The translations under genes were made by a program, and so were the position numbers. A DNA stretch of 64,000 nt from Campylorhamphus procurvoides. Taxonomy: Eukaryota > Chordata > Aves > Passeriformes > Dendrocolaptidae. The DNA is taken from positions 148,583-212,582 of the forward strand of contig WBMV01007373.1 of NCBI GenBank assembly GCA_013396655.1, in the 5' to 3' direction. Below, in pieces: positions 37,381 through 49,600 of this stretch; position 1 is the stretch's first letter; each line of letters begins with the position of its first letter. Below the pieces are notes generated by a model. It ran no database searches, was not told where the DNA came from, and saw nothing but the letters and a program-made list of their open reading frames with translations.

Positions 37381-37643
37381 CTTTCTGTCGGTGCGGCCGC
37401 GGAGGTGAGAACAGTGGTGGAAGCAGGGGCGGTGGGAGCGGGCAGGCCGGGCCGCGATGATGTCTCTTGACACGTGTTAGACTGCTGATAGACGTGAAGC
37501 AAACCTACTACTGAGCGCCCCCGGCTGCGCCCACCCCGCGGGGCGGCCGGGGGGCTGCGCATCCCTAACCTCCTCTTTTCCCCTCCGTATCTTGCAGGCC
37601 CCGTGCGGAGAGCGGCGGTAAATAAAGCTGTTTGCCCCCAAAA
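37381..37643 (+). ncRNA. SNHG25: SNHG25-like two-exon snoRNA host gene
   Basis: Exon 1 37381-37404 (donor GAG|GTGAGA), intron 37405-37597 (CTAAC branch-point-like sequence at about 37565, CTTGCAG acceptor), exon 2 from 37598 with AATAAA at 37621-37626 followed by a GT-rich stretch; cleavage expected near 37640. The spliced RNA would be only about 70 nt with no useful open frame; the payload is the intronic C/D snoRNA. It lies between ERN1 and TEX2, as SNHG25 does in human. Mammalian SNHG25 also hosts an H/ACA snoRNA (SNORA50C); this gene has one intron of 193 nt with no room for one. Confidence 0.75.
37453..37518 (+). ncRNA. SNORD104: C/D box snoRNA, SNORD104-like
   Basis: C box ATGATGT at 37457-37463, D' box CTGA at 37485-37488, C'-like GTGAAG after it, and D box CTGA at 37511-37514. 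The flanks pair as a short terminal stem (CGC/GCG, one mismatch, then GG/CC). The guide window before the D box reads AAACCTACTA. Located in the host intron about 80 nt upstream of the acceptor, the usual distance for C/D snoRNAs. Identity rests on the conserved position between ERN1 and TEX2; human SNORD104 guides 2'-O-methylation of 28S rRNA. Confidence 0.75.
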
Positions 37644-38634
37644 ATGTGTCTGGCTCGTTCTTTCCTCCCCGCACTGCCTTTGACCCGGCGGAGCCCGCTC
37701 GGCGCCGCCGGCCAAGCAGCAGTGCTACAGCAAAGGCTTGTTCATAACTGGGGCCGCTCGGCACCTCCCGGGCGGCGCTTTTAAAAACAAGTGACATTTA
37801 TGTGCGAGACACCCCGGGCACACCAACCTCGCTGTCCCTCGGGAAAGGAGCCCCTTTCTCTGCTGGCAGAGGGCGGTGCCAGCGAAAGCTGATCCGGGTC
37901 AGTCCATCGCGGTCCAGGGACACTTAACCCAGCCTGGCACTGGGCAGGAATTCCTTCCTGAAGCGGCTGCAAAAGGGGCACCTTTGTAAGGTTTAACCTT
38001 TGTAAGAGCCAGGCTGGTGCAGCTGGCTCTTAGACACATCCAGGGTTTGGGGTTTTCCATGCACGTGGAAAGAGAGCTTGAAATAAAATGGCAATTTGAC
38101 TCCAGTGATGAAGCTGCAGCTCTTTAAAAGGCCCCTGTTATTTTCCATCTGTGAATACCGGTGCTAAAGGTGTCCTGCAGACAGGGGAGAGGGGCACAGT
38201 GTTCTCTGTAAATGTAAAATACACCCACACTGGTGCCAGGATTGGACATGGGAGTAGCAGCAGAGTCCAGGCAGACTGTAAAAGATTATTATCAAGCTCA
38301 CACAGGCTCTTAAAGTCACCAGAAATTAGTGCAGACTCTCCATATTCTGTAAGTGCTGGTAGTCCTTTCAAGGCCTTCACAGGTAAAAGTTTTTAAAGCA
38401 ACCAAGAGCTGTGGTAAAATTAAGGACAGTAAAACTAAATTTAAGCTTTTCCTTTGAAAGCTACAACAGTCTCAGCATTGGTTAACCCTGAAATCATGAT
38501 AAACCATAATCACTGAGTACATGGATAAGTCTGCAAAGCACATGGCACACTCAGCAAGTTGCTTTTCTAATGAAGTTTGGGGAACAACTTGCACAAGATC
38601 ATGGCTAAGTGCCATAGAAATAAAATTAACTGAA
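37644..38634. other. intergenic spacer between the snoRNA host gene and the TEX2 3' end
   Basis: GC-rich at the left, AT-rich to the right. No exon or RNA gene recognised. Confidence 0.5.
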
Positions 38635-40489
38635 TTGTTTGACATGGGATAGATTTATTTAATAAAACAAAGCAAGCAGATTGTAGTTACCCACAGTTTA
38701 TGAAGTGCAATATGACAATCTTGTGTAATAAGTCTAAATCTGTTTACACATTAGTGCATCTAGTCCTTTGACTTTAGTTATTGCACATAGAAATTAACTC
38801 ATAAAAAAGACCTGCGTACAAGACATGCAGACTTCATGAAAGGCAAATAATGCCTACAGAATCAGCAAACCCCAGAATATACACAGCCTGGAATGGTCAA
38901 GGAGGAGTTCAGGTAACAAATATAACCTACTAATATTTCAATTAAAGGTAACCAAAATAGGTGTTCAAATATAGAATTAATTTTAAATATATTAAATGCT
39001 AGTTTTCTTTTTTTTATGTTTCAGGCAAGGTGCTGTTTAAAAAACCTTCAATATAATAGCTTCATTTAGAGATGGTAAATCATCAAGTTATACATGGAAA
39101 TTTTGATTTACATCAAATGTGACAACACAACGTACAAAAAACTTCTTAAAAAATTACTTCTAAAAAAAAAAGAAAGCAAATCATGTTATAAAAGGAGAGC
39201 CAAAACTCACCTTCTTTGTAAACTAAAACGTTTTCTGACATCCATGAACAGTTGGCAACACTGAGTATCAGAAAAATATTACGTGTTAAGGTGTGGATAT
39301 GTAGTGTTCAAATCTTGCATTTACTGCATACATTTAGCCTTGAATTAATACACCTGACAGAAAGAAAAGGCAGTTCCCCCTTCGTTTTGGCCATTAATTA
39401 GCAGAAAGTCTTTAATCATGATCAGCTGGAACAACTGCAACGCTCGCATTCCTACACCACCAAGTCCAACCACCCAATGCCTGGGGGTCAGGATGTGTCA
39501 GCCCCAGCTGCCCCCACAGCCACGAGGCATTTGGGGTGTGGGGCTGCTTTGGCTGGGAACACAGTGCAATGGCAAAGACTCACAGCAACAAACCCCTCCC
39601 AAGAGCTCGCTGTGCCCCCTGGCAGGAGGCTCCAAGCACAGTAAGGTACCTACTGCTGGAGGTGTGCAGTGTTGGCATTTTGTGTGTGTGCTCATGTCTT
39701 CAGGAACATTCAGAAGGAATCAGGAACCAAGGTGATTGTACCTCACTGTAAGGCGGCTTGCTCTGGTTTGGTCTCATGGCTTTACCAACAGAAATCTGAC
39801 AGTCCCACCTTCACTGATAGTTGAGTGTGTTTTATGGCTACTCGCTTCCCAAAAAAAGCACAAGTTCTGTATGAAAAAAGAAACATGTACATAGCACGCT
39901 GAAGCACAGTATGACCTATACATCCAATTTACATTCTTTTATCCTGAAAGCGTTTCATATTTCGATTGCTTGACACAAGCTATTGACTGCAGAAGTGAAA
40001 GAACATAAAACAGTTCATTCTACACCTCCAACTGCCTGAGAAAGAAAAATATTCTTCCAGTTTTATAAATTCACTCCTTATTTAGGATTTTTTTTTCCAT
40101 TTGGCACGCAGTTCCTTTGCTGCCAAACAACTTTTCAATGCTTTAATGCACATTAACAGAGCACGAAAACATAAGCTGAACAAAAGGTGTGTCGAGCTCC
40201 TTGATCTATTATACCTCAGTTCCTCCTCCCTCCCCCAAAAGGTCATCTCAGCCTCCCAGTTAAAATCCTGACGGCAGCCAGTACAGAAATAAATCAACAG
40301 CTTAATGGAATGGAACTTCATGGAGCTGAAGTACACGGGGAACATAACCAGGCAAGTGAGCACAAAGGTATGGGAATAGTCCTTGGGAGGGGACAAAGTG
40401 GCACAAGTTAAGGATGAGAACTACAGCACAGTTTATAAAACCATGAGAATAACTTTTATAATACTGTAAACTGTGAGAGTCTTCACATG
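38635..40489 (-). other. TEX2: TEX2 3' UTR
   Basis: From the TGA at 40492-40490 to AATAAA on the minus strand (plus TTTATT at 38654-38659), about 1.85 kb, AT-rich. The end is inferred from the signal. Confidence 0.6.
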
Positions 40490-40609
40490 TCAGGGTTGAT
40501 CAGAGGTCTCCGTGCTCAGCTCTGGAGGGCACGTGGAGGAGCGGGGATCCATGGCCGAGTGCATCAAAGGGATATAAACATCATCCATGTTTGGCATGAC
40601 AAAGATTTT
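40490..40609 (-). CDS. TEX2: TEX2 last coding exon
   Basis: Encodes KIFVMPNMDDVYIPLMHSAM and ends TSDQP then TGA; 39 residues, as in the mammalian C-terminus but slightly shorter. Confidence 0.97.
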   Translation of the reverse strand, partial: KIFVMPNMDDVYIPLMHSAMDPRSSTCPPELSTETSDQP

Positions 40610-43600
40610 CTGTGGAAGAGATGCAATTAAATCAAGTTACACTTCATATGTCACTTGAAACCTTAGTCTTCCAATTTGTTCAGGTAAAGAAAACACAGCA
40701 AATTTCCAGATAAAAGGTTCTCAAGTTCAGTGTGGTTCCAGCTGGTGCAGTGCCCATTAACTCAGGCCATTGTTGTTACAGCTGTAAATGAAGCTCAGAA
40801 ATATGAATATCTCTGCACATTCCATTAAATGAAAAGGGCATTACAGGAAACATCACCTTTTTCTAACTGTTGCTTTCTCAGCTCTTACCCATATACTTTC
40901 AAAATGTACTTTTAGTGAAGTGGTTTTGAATCCTGATTGATTGTACAGGTTGGGGTCCAGAATCAATCTGGTCAGTTTTCCCACCCTACATGTATTTGGA
41001 GGCTTTTTCCTATTTTGCACTACAGTCAATGTAGTGCTTATTTTAAAGAAAGTAGTAACAGGACACCTTAATGCCTCATCTGTTTTTAATTTAGTTTAAT
41101 GCTATCATCATCTAAGAACACCTAGGATCATGTTTTTATTTGAGTACTACAAATTCTACCATGGTACCTAACTCAAACAAATGGCATTTTCATCTCTGAA
41201 ATTATTCTGACCAGTGCTAAAATAACATTTCCACCCAGGCCTACAGTCTGGAGACCATCCCAGAAGGCAATTAGAGCTGAGTTCTTAACATCTGTCCCAC
41301 TGAACAGGAGCACTGGAGACACCAACTAGCTTGAATTAAATAGCCCAAAACTACCAGCAATGAAATGAAAGTGTCAAGGAAGCACACCTGGAACTCCTGC
41401 TCCAGTTTCCTGGCTATCCAGTCTGTCACATGAACCAGAGTCACTTCCCTCTCGCCAAGCTTTGGCCGCGCTTTCAACTCCAGGTAGGGAGGCCTTCGGA
41501 AGCCGTACCTGGGGAGGGGACACACAGCAGGTTGTACCACAGACACTCCAACAAAGCAAACACTTAAATCTGTAACTCAATTTCCTCTTAACAGCAGACC
41601 CTACCTCATTTACATCTAGTCTGTGTTGCACTTCTTCCACAACCCACTTTAGCCAGACTTTGCCTTTTTAATTATCAGCAATCCCTTCCATAGCACAGCC
41701 CAAGCTAAGCTGCTCTTACCATATTCTGTCAGTGGGTGGAGGTGGAATGTTAATCACTAGTGTTCCTCTGCACTCCTGCACTTCAACTGTTAGCAGCAAT
41801 GGAGTATTGGAGACCTCTTCAATCTTCTTCTTAATAAACTCAGTCTCTGTTGCCTTCTGGAAGTATTTTGACTTGGTAATTTTATCCACAATTCTCATGA
41901 TCTTACTTGTCCGAGATCCTCCAACATACCTTTAGATAGAGAACAGAAATAAGGACAGGAAGGTAATTTTCTTAAACGACTATGACAGCCATGAATTTTC
42001 TATTAAATCATGAAACTTTAATGTAAAAATTCTAAACAGATACAAGGCCAGTACCCAGTAGAGCCTGCACCAGCAGCTGCATTCTGTCAGCTACAAGTGC
42101 CTGGCTGGAATTCTGTTCAGTCTGAACACTCCTTCCCACATGGCACTGCAAACACAACACTTTTTAAAACCGCAAATACACTTCCATCACTTATGCCAGC
42201 AAGCTGGCAAGGAAAATGACACCTTGTCTACCACCATTCCATCAAAATTGTCAGGACACTGATGCACCAAGACATGCACAAATCAGCTTAGAAAGCCCAA
42301 CCATCATGTCTAATCATTTAGCAGTGTGTGCTGATCAAAAAGGTTTTCATTTTAAGGCACTGTAGCATTTATGAGAATAAAGGTGTTGGAAAAGAAGAGG
42401 AAAGCAGTCTTGGCAGTGGGTGGAATGATATTCCAAAAATGGTTAACTGTGCCTGCAAGAAAAGGGCTTTTCCTGGCAATGGTGAAGGGCATTTCTGGCT
42501 TTTAAAATAGATGCTTTAAGGGCTGAATCTGTCTTTTCTCAGCCCATCTCATGCTGGAAATATACACTCCAAGAATAGCATATTTGGTATTTTCCACACA
42601 CTATATCATACCTAATTATGGCTTTGGATGTTGTGCAGCAGAGAGATAACCCTCCTAAGGAAATGACATTTGCCTGTTGAGGGGGCACATGGAGGGGAAC
42701 CAAAAACCACCACATTCCTACACAGACTTTTACAGAGTTTTCTCCTTAGCACAACACAAGGCAAGAAACTCCTCAGCTGGTAAAAAAAGCGTGAATTAAC
42801 TTCAGCTTTTGGATTTTATACTAGCTGTAATTTCACTCAGAGAAAGCAGTTACCCTCATCATCTCATCAGATTCTATACTGGTAGTAATGCAGATTCTTT
42901 CTCTCAGTATTTTACATTAGAATTCTTCCTTCTCCCTCTTTGTCCTCTTAATAAGAGTTCTCTGTATGATCTGTGAATTTTTAGAAGATATGAAATGCAT
43001 AAAATGCAATAATTCCAACACTTTTTCAAAAGAACTCTGAACAGAAAGAATAGAACTCTGAGGAAACTCCCTGGCACATTTTGAGTAAATCACGAGTGTT
43101 CTGCTGTATTCACTGTAAAAATGAGGGATGTGTTCAGACATAGGAAACACTGTGATTGTCTGAGACACTTCTGGCTGCCTACAGCTCTCACTGCATGGCA
43201 TAATTGCAATCAGATGCAGAAAGCAACAAATCAGAACAGCAGCCAAAACAAGGAATGACGTGGCAACACTCATGTTAGGAAATATCCCTTGAAACTCATG
43301 CACAGCATCAGAGGGCAGTATTGCACAGCCCAGGCACTCAGAGCTCTCAGAAATCAAAAAATAAAAAGCCAGCAACACAAAACTGAGAGAAGAGTGAGGC
43401 TCGAGGAACAGTTGTTTTCCCTAAGAAAAGAACACACTGGAAACAAGGGATCAGTGGGATCAGCATGGGTATAAATACAGTGTTTCAGGGCACACATAAA
43501 GCCCTGCTCTTGGCTCTGCTGCCAGGCAGGACACGCTGGGGAAGGTCCCCAGGGGATCTCTGGCCCCATGACTTGGCTCCCCCAGAAATGTAATGGTGAG

Positions 43601-46600
43601 GAGACTGGGAGTGCCTGGTGGAGCTGAGGACAGGTCCCTGTGCAGGGCCCAGTGCTCCCAGCACAGCCCAACACTCAGCCCAGCAGCTCCCAGTGCTTGG
43701 GGCTCCACTGCTCTCCCTGCTCCAGACTGGGCTTGCTCACTTCCTGGGACATGCTCACTCTGTGGGACACAGAGCATCACAGCACTGGAGAGGGTGTATA
43801 AAAGGGCAGGGAAGGACTGAACAGCTCACCCTTCTGCTCCTGCAGTCACCTGCTTCTCTCCTGCCAGCTCTGGAGCATCATCTTCCTCCGAAGAGCCGGC
43901 GCTGGAGGATTCCTCATCGCTGTCTGCGAGACAATACGCCCTTGGCCTGAAACTGAAACAAGGCAATTCCCAGGTCAAATGTAATATCCTTAAATAGCTT
44001 CTCATCCTGCACAGCTCTGGCTGACATTACATGACTGTGAACCATCCCCTCCTCTTTTTTAGAAGCACTTTTTTAGAAGAACAAAACCACTGTGAAGCCA
44101 GTCTGGCAGAAGTACATTGGAAACAGAAAATCTGTTTTCCCTATGGAACATAATCCTGCATGAAATAGGTTGGCAGGGGGTGGCTGTTTTACATATTCAA
44201 ACCAAATGTGGAGATTATTTGAAATGCATTTGAAAGCATCTCTGTTGCTGCTCGTGGCTTTCCAGGACTTGAGCAGAATGTAAGCTGGACAGGTAAAACA
44301 ACCTTTGAATGTCATGGGGGAGAAGTAAAGCAATAAAATCAAATGAGTGCTGCTCTTGGGGTACAAAATCCCACATGGTAGGAAGGAACTAAATCCTAGA
44401 CTTAAACCTGTGCATGAATTTAGGTACACAACAACAGGAAAAAAATCAAATCTTTTAAACGGATTAAAATGAGGGAAGGATACAGTGAATACACTTCAGT
44501 ATCAACAGATCTCCACTGAATGCAAGAGCCTGAAACAGTTACACAACACACACTTCAAAAGCATATGGCCTTAGCCCTGGGGACCATACCCAGCACTGTA
44601 ATACTCTACAGCATGTTCACAATACAGTTCATAGCTGTGCCTTCTTTCTTTGTGTGTGTGTGTTCTTGGAAATGTATGTGAAGCATTTAACAGCCTCACA
44701 CAGGGCATGGACTGAGGCTACTCCTGCTGGTCTGTACACAGAACAAACTGGGAGCTGCTGCAGAGTCCTGATGGAAAAGGACAGCCCAAGTGCAGCTCAG
44801 AGTGCACAAACTCCCTCCCAACTGGAGCAGCAATCCCAGGACCTCTGTACATTCAAGGATTTCCTACCCTGGGTATGGAATCAGAACTGCAAACCTCTTC
44901 CTACCCAGAGCTGCATTTTGTGCCTGCAGAGGAGTGAAGGAACACACCAAACTGAGCCAGCTCCCTGAGGACGTGGGGGTGGTGGATGGCTCCTGCCACT
45001 GGCCCAAATAGCAACCCTGGGGCTGCTTCTCGGGGAGAAATCCATGGTTTTAAGTCAGATTCAAACTACACATTTCTACCAGGGTGTGACCTCGCCTCAC
45101 TTTCCCATGCAGGTTGTACCACCCAGCTCAAAGCATGCCCAGGGCATTCTCAGGGCTCTCAGAGGTGTCACCCTCTGGACAAGGTGTTTTATTTCCCAGT
45201 TAAAGGTGCCTCACAAGCACTGCCTGCCTCAGACCTCAGGATTTCCTCGCATTAAACAAAGCAACAATAAATAAGCTTGAGTGAGATTTCAGGGGATCTC
45301 TGCATACAATGGACCATTTATATGAGGCAAACATTGGCAGAATAGACCCCACTTTGGAGCTACAGTATTGTTCCTGTGCAGATTGCACAATATTTTATGA
45401 ATTGCCATTTGTCAGCTTGTTTTTACATGGCACAACCCAGCCAAAAGGACTGGTGGGGTAAGAAGCTGTTGGACCTCTGGGTTAACCTGCATTTGCCTCA
45501 TCTCCTGGATGGCAGAGCTTGTGCTGTATTAATTTGATAAAATTAGCAATTAAACAGTTTGCCACCCTTTCTGAGAGCTGCATTTTCCTGAGAGGGCATG
45601 CAAGACAGCTTCATCAAACTCATTTCTTCACATTTCAACCAGTGCCCCAATTGCTTCCCTTTGCACTGACAACACCCAGGGAAAGTCAGACCCCAGGGCT
45701 GTTTCCCCCTCCCTCCCTCTGGTGCCTTTCTTACACCACGTTGTGGTTCTGCCTCTGGAGATGGTTTGTTCTGGGCTCCTGAGGGACAGAAATGAGTGTC
45801 AGCAGCCAGCCCTCCTCACTGACAACATGATCATGGATGCAAATACATGCAGAATATTTCTGTTTGTCACAGCAACTGCCAACTGATGCCACTCAAAAAG
45901 CCAGCAAAATCAAAATTAACCAACACAATGGAAATGGGTGAGAATCCAACTATTCCGTACACTTCTTATTTATAATATCCATTGTATTGAAGGAAAAAAA
46001 AAAGACCCAAGCAACCAAAAAGCCCTCATTTAAACTAGAACACATTAGACTGCTCTTTATGTAAAGCTGGCCCTGAGGTCTGAAACATCCCAGCCCAGCG
46101 CAGGGAGCAGCTCATGCTGATACCTCCAAGCAGTTGGTTGCTTGGCTACAGGCACTTCCATCTGCCTTGCTGGGGGCCCATTGCTCAGCCAGCAGCAAAC
46201 TGGTTTGTAAATATGAAACCAATGCGTTCACTAATTATTTCTGAGGCCATTTCTGCACTGAACAGATATGGAAATACACAAAGAAAATCCTGAAGGGGTG
46301 GGGGAAGAAAAGCAAGGCTTTGATTTGCTTCTTATCCCCCATTTTTTGGGTGGGCAGGATTAAAGGGATTTTAAAAAAAATCTCACCTACCAGTTATATG
46401 GATGTAAATTCAGAAATATTTATTTCAAGCAGTGACAATGAGAATCTAGGTCGGTTTTAAATCCTCTGAATTTCTATCAGTGTATGAGATCATTCAGACA
46501 TTAGGGTTTTTTTCCCATTTCTTTTCTTGTCATGGCTGAAATACAGTGCTGCTGGAAATATTACTTCAAGGTATCTCAGAATAAATGGTCACAGCTATGA

Positions 46601-49600
46601 CATGAGTACACAAAGCATCCACTATCTTCACTGTGAGACACTATGACATTTTATTCATAGCTAAACAAATGGCCAGATTTAGAGATTATTTTCTTGATTT
46701 GTAGGCAGTGGTTGTACACTAAATTAGAGACTACCTACTCTTCAGGGACTGCAGATATTTTAAGTACAAAGAGATACAGCACAAAAAGAATGGACACTCC
46801 ACAGCTGATGGGAGGATATTTGACAAGTGTCACTCACCAGGTTAATACAAATGGACAGATTGATGAGACTCCACAATTCCAACAACATCACACAAATGAG
46901 AGGGAAAGCACATATACAAGTGAGGTAAGTTACTGCGTGGTGCTTTTCTAATTACTTCTTCTACCTGAGGCATTTCACTTACACATAGCAGGGAAATAGA
47001 AGTGGGCTATGAGGAAAAATAGAGACTAAAGCAGGGGTGTGATTACTCCCAAGGTGCAGTAAAGCAATTGAAAAAGTGTTTCCAGAACAATTACAGCCCA
47101 TCTACCTTGCACATTGCTCACTGCTCCATGGTTCACAGCTGTAGCTGGAGGAGCCTCTTACACGTGTCTACTCCATTTCTGCATGTGTGGACCTCCAATA
47201 TTCAAGCCTTACTGTCTCAGACCCCAAATCAAGCATAACACAAGGCTAAATGTTAGTCACAGAAGACTTTAAAATCCTACTAATATATATATACACAAAT
47301 ATATAATTGTATCACAAAGGCCTTTCATTAAGGTGATTATGGGTGGTGCAATCAGGTTGCACAGAAAGGCCACGTTCTACACTAAGGGGTGTGAAACCCC
47401 CTCAGCCCCTTCCAGTCTCCTGCAGAGCCAGAGCTGCTCACACACAAGGAAAATCCCACTTTTTCACTGTGGAAACTCGAGCTCAATTCCATCAATACAA
47501 TCCCTTACCCTTCTCTGCCGATCTCGCCCACTTTCAGTGCTTCACCAAGAGGCTCCTTGCCAAGTTTGGTCAAGTTCATCTTGGTCTCCAGGGTCATTAG
47601 AAAAGATCCATTGTAGGACATTTCCAGATCAACCCACAGTCCTAAAATAAACAACAACAAAGGGATGTCACTTGAAGAACAATCACAAAGCTTTCCTTCC
47701 ATATTAAGCTCACTGAGAGAACTCAGATACAAATCAAAGCCACCCTGAAAGACAGCAGTGAGGACAGCTAACAACCTGAAATAACCAAAAGCAGTGTGAT
47801 TTACACACACCTAAACTGCTTAAGAGATCTGAAATGAGACACAGGAAAGAGAATACAATCAGGGATTCACTTCCAAACTATTCACAGCATTGCTGCAAGC
47901 CACACAGGAGTGAGGCCACCCCTCTACTCACTCTGGCCAAAGGAAGCCCAAGCTGAAATCCCAGAGCAGCACTGCCCGTGTCACATCACACCCTGCTGCC
48001 TCTCCTCCTGCCAGGGGGGGACTGAAAGTATGACAAGATGCCCTCAGTAACTGAGCTATGGGCATTCTCTCATGACTCACAATGAACAGGGGCATCACTT
48101 ACACAATTCCAGACAAGCACTGTAAGTTAAATCCTATTGTTGTGCAGACTGTTCACCTAAGGAATGGTCCTGGGAATAGCTGCAGGATTGAGTTCTGCCT
48201 CTTGAGTGACACCCTGCAGCCCCACCGACCAAACATGAGTATTTGGGATCCAGACATGAGAAATCAGATGCCACTGAGCACAGATTATGCATCTTCCTTT
48301 TCCAGACACTGCAGCTGCACAAAATGTGCCCTCACTGGCACATCAACCACTGTCACTTCTACTTTTATTTCCTTACAAGCAATTAGTGGCAACTACTCCT
48401 TGGGTTTGATTCAGCTGTAAAAGTCACATTTTATCCGTGATAAACTGCTGTTTTCATTTCTGCAAACACATGCCAGAAGAACAGCTCTGCCCCTGGCCCA
48501 GCAGTGCTGCTGCAGAAACACAGGCAGCTCCCCCAGGGCAGGTCACTGACACCCTGGTGCTCCATGCTGGGAGCAGATGAAGCCAAGCTGGTGCTTTACT
48601 AACCCAGATCACTCTGGATTCCATCACACAGTGTTTCTAACACAGTTCTAAAACCAAACACAACCTTATATATAACTTTTTTCCCCTCTTTACAGTAAGA
48701 TCATCAGAAACAAGAAAGCAGCTAAACAGACTTTTTGGATGATCAATGAGTCAGCATGATTCAATCATCACTATTGCTTTAACAGCAGATAATTAAGCAA
48801 AGGATGCCATTGCTGAGAAGCAAAATTCCTTCTGGCCAGAAAACATTCATATACATTTTTGGGAGGGAGTGAAGAACTGGGCAGATGGTACAATTTACTC
48901 AGAATTTTCTGGTTCCTTAGCCTTGACAGAATTACAGTAAATGCTACAGCATATGCTCTTACCCAAATAGGACTGAATTAACAAAAACAAGAATTTTTTT
49001 CTAACATTGCCTGTTAACAAATTTAGTTACTTAGCAAAGCCATAGAATAAAAAATGCTTTCCTTGTAAAAAAACTAGGGATGAGACAAAGCTCTTCACAA
49101 TTAGTTACTCCACTCTAATGCTTCATAAAAGGCTCAAATGAACTCATATGCTCAAAAGGCTCAAAAATACCTCAAATGACTGTCTCAATCACTCCAAAAA
49201 ACCAAACTTAAAAGTGTTCATCCTAGACACCGCCCTGAGATTTTAGGGCTTTTTTTCCCCCCTATTCTCCAACAAACCAAGTGGTTTACTCATAGGTTAA
49301 CTTACCAAGGAACACATTTATCCTTACGAAAGAAAGCATTTCCAATTATCACCCCATAGCCCTTTTAATTGTAATAAGTTATTTCAGTAATTATTCACTG
49401 CAAGCTCTTAAACTCAGACACCAAGAGCTCACATGTCGTTCAACAGTGTGGAAGAACTTACAAGGATTAGCAATCCCACCATAAATGTTTGCTTGTCACA
49501 GTTTAACTGCACAAGAATCTGAAGGAGTTAATTGATGTGTTTCAGCAATTAATTGAAGCCAAGTCTCCTAAATCCCATCTCATGACTTAGAACTACAGTC

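Noticed and set aside
37644..38634. Missing H/ACA snoRNA of the SNHG25 locus
   Set aside because: No convincing H box/ACA hairpin pair could be picked out by eye.
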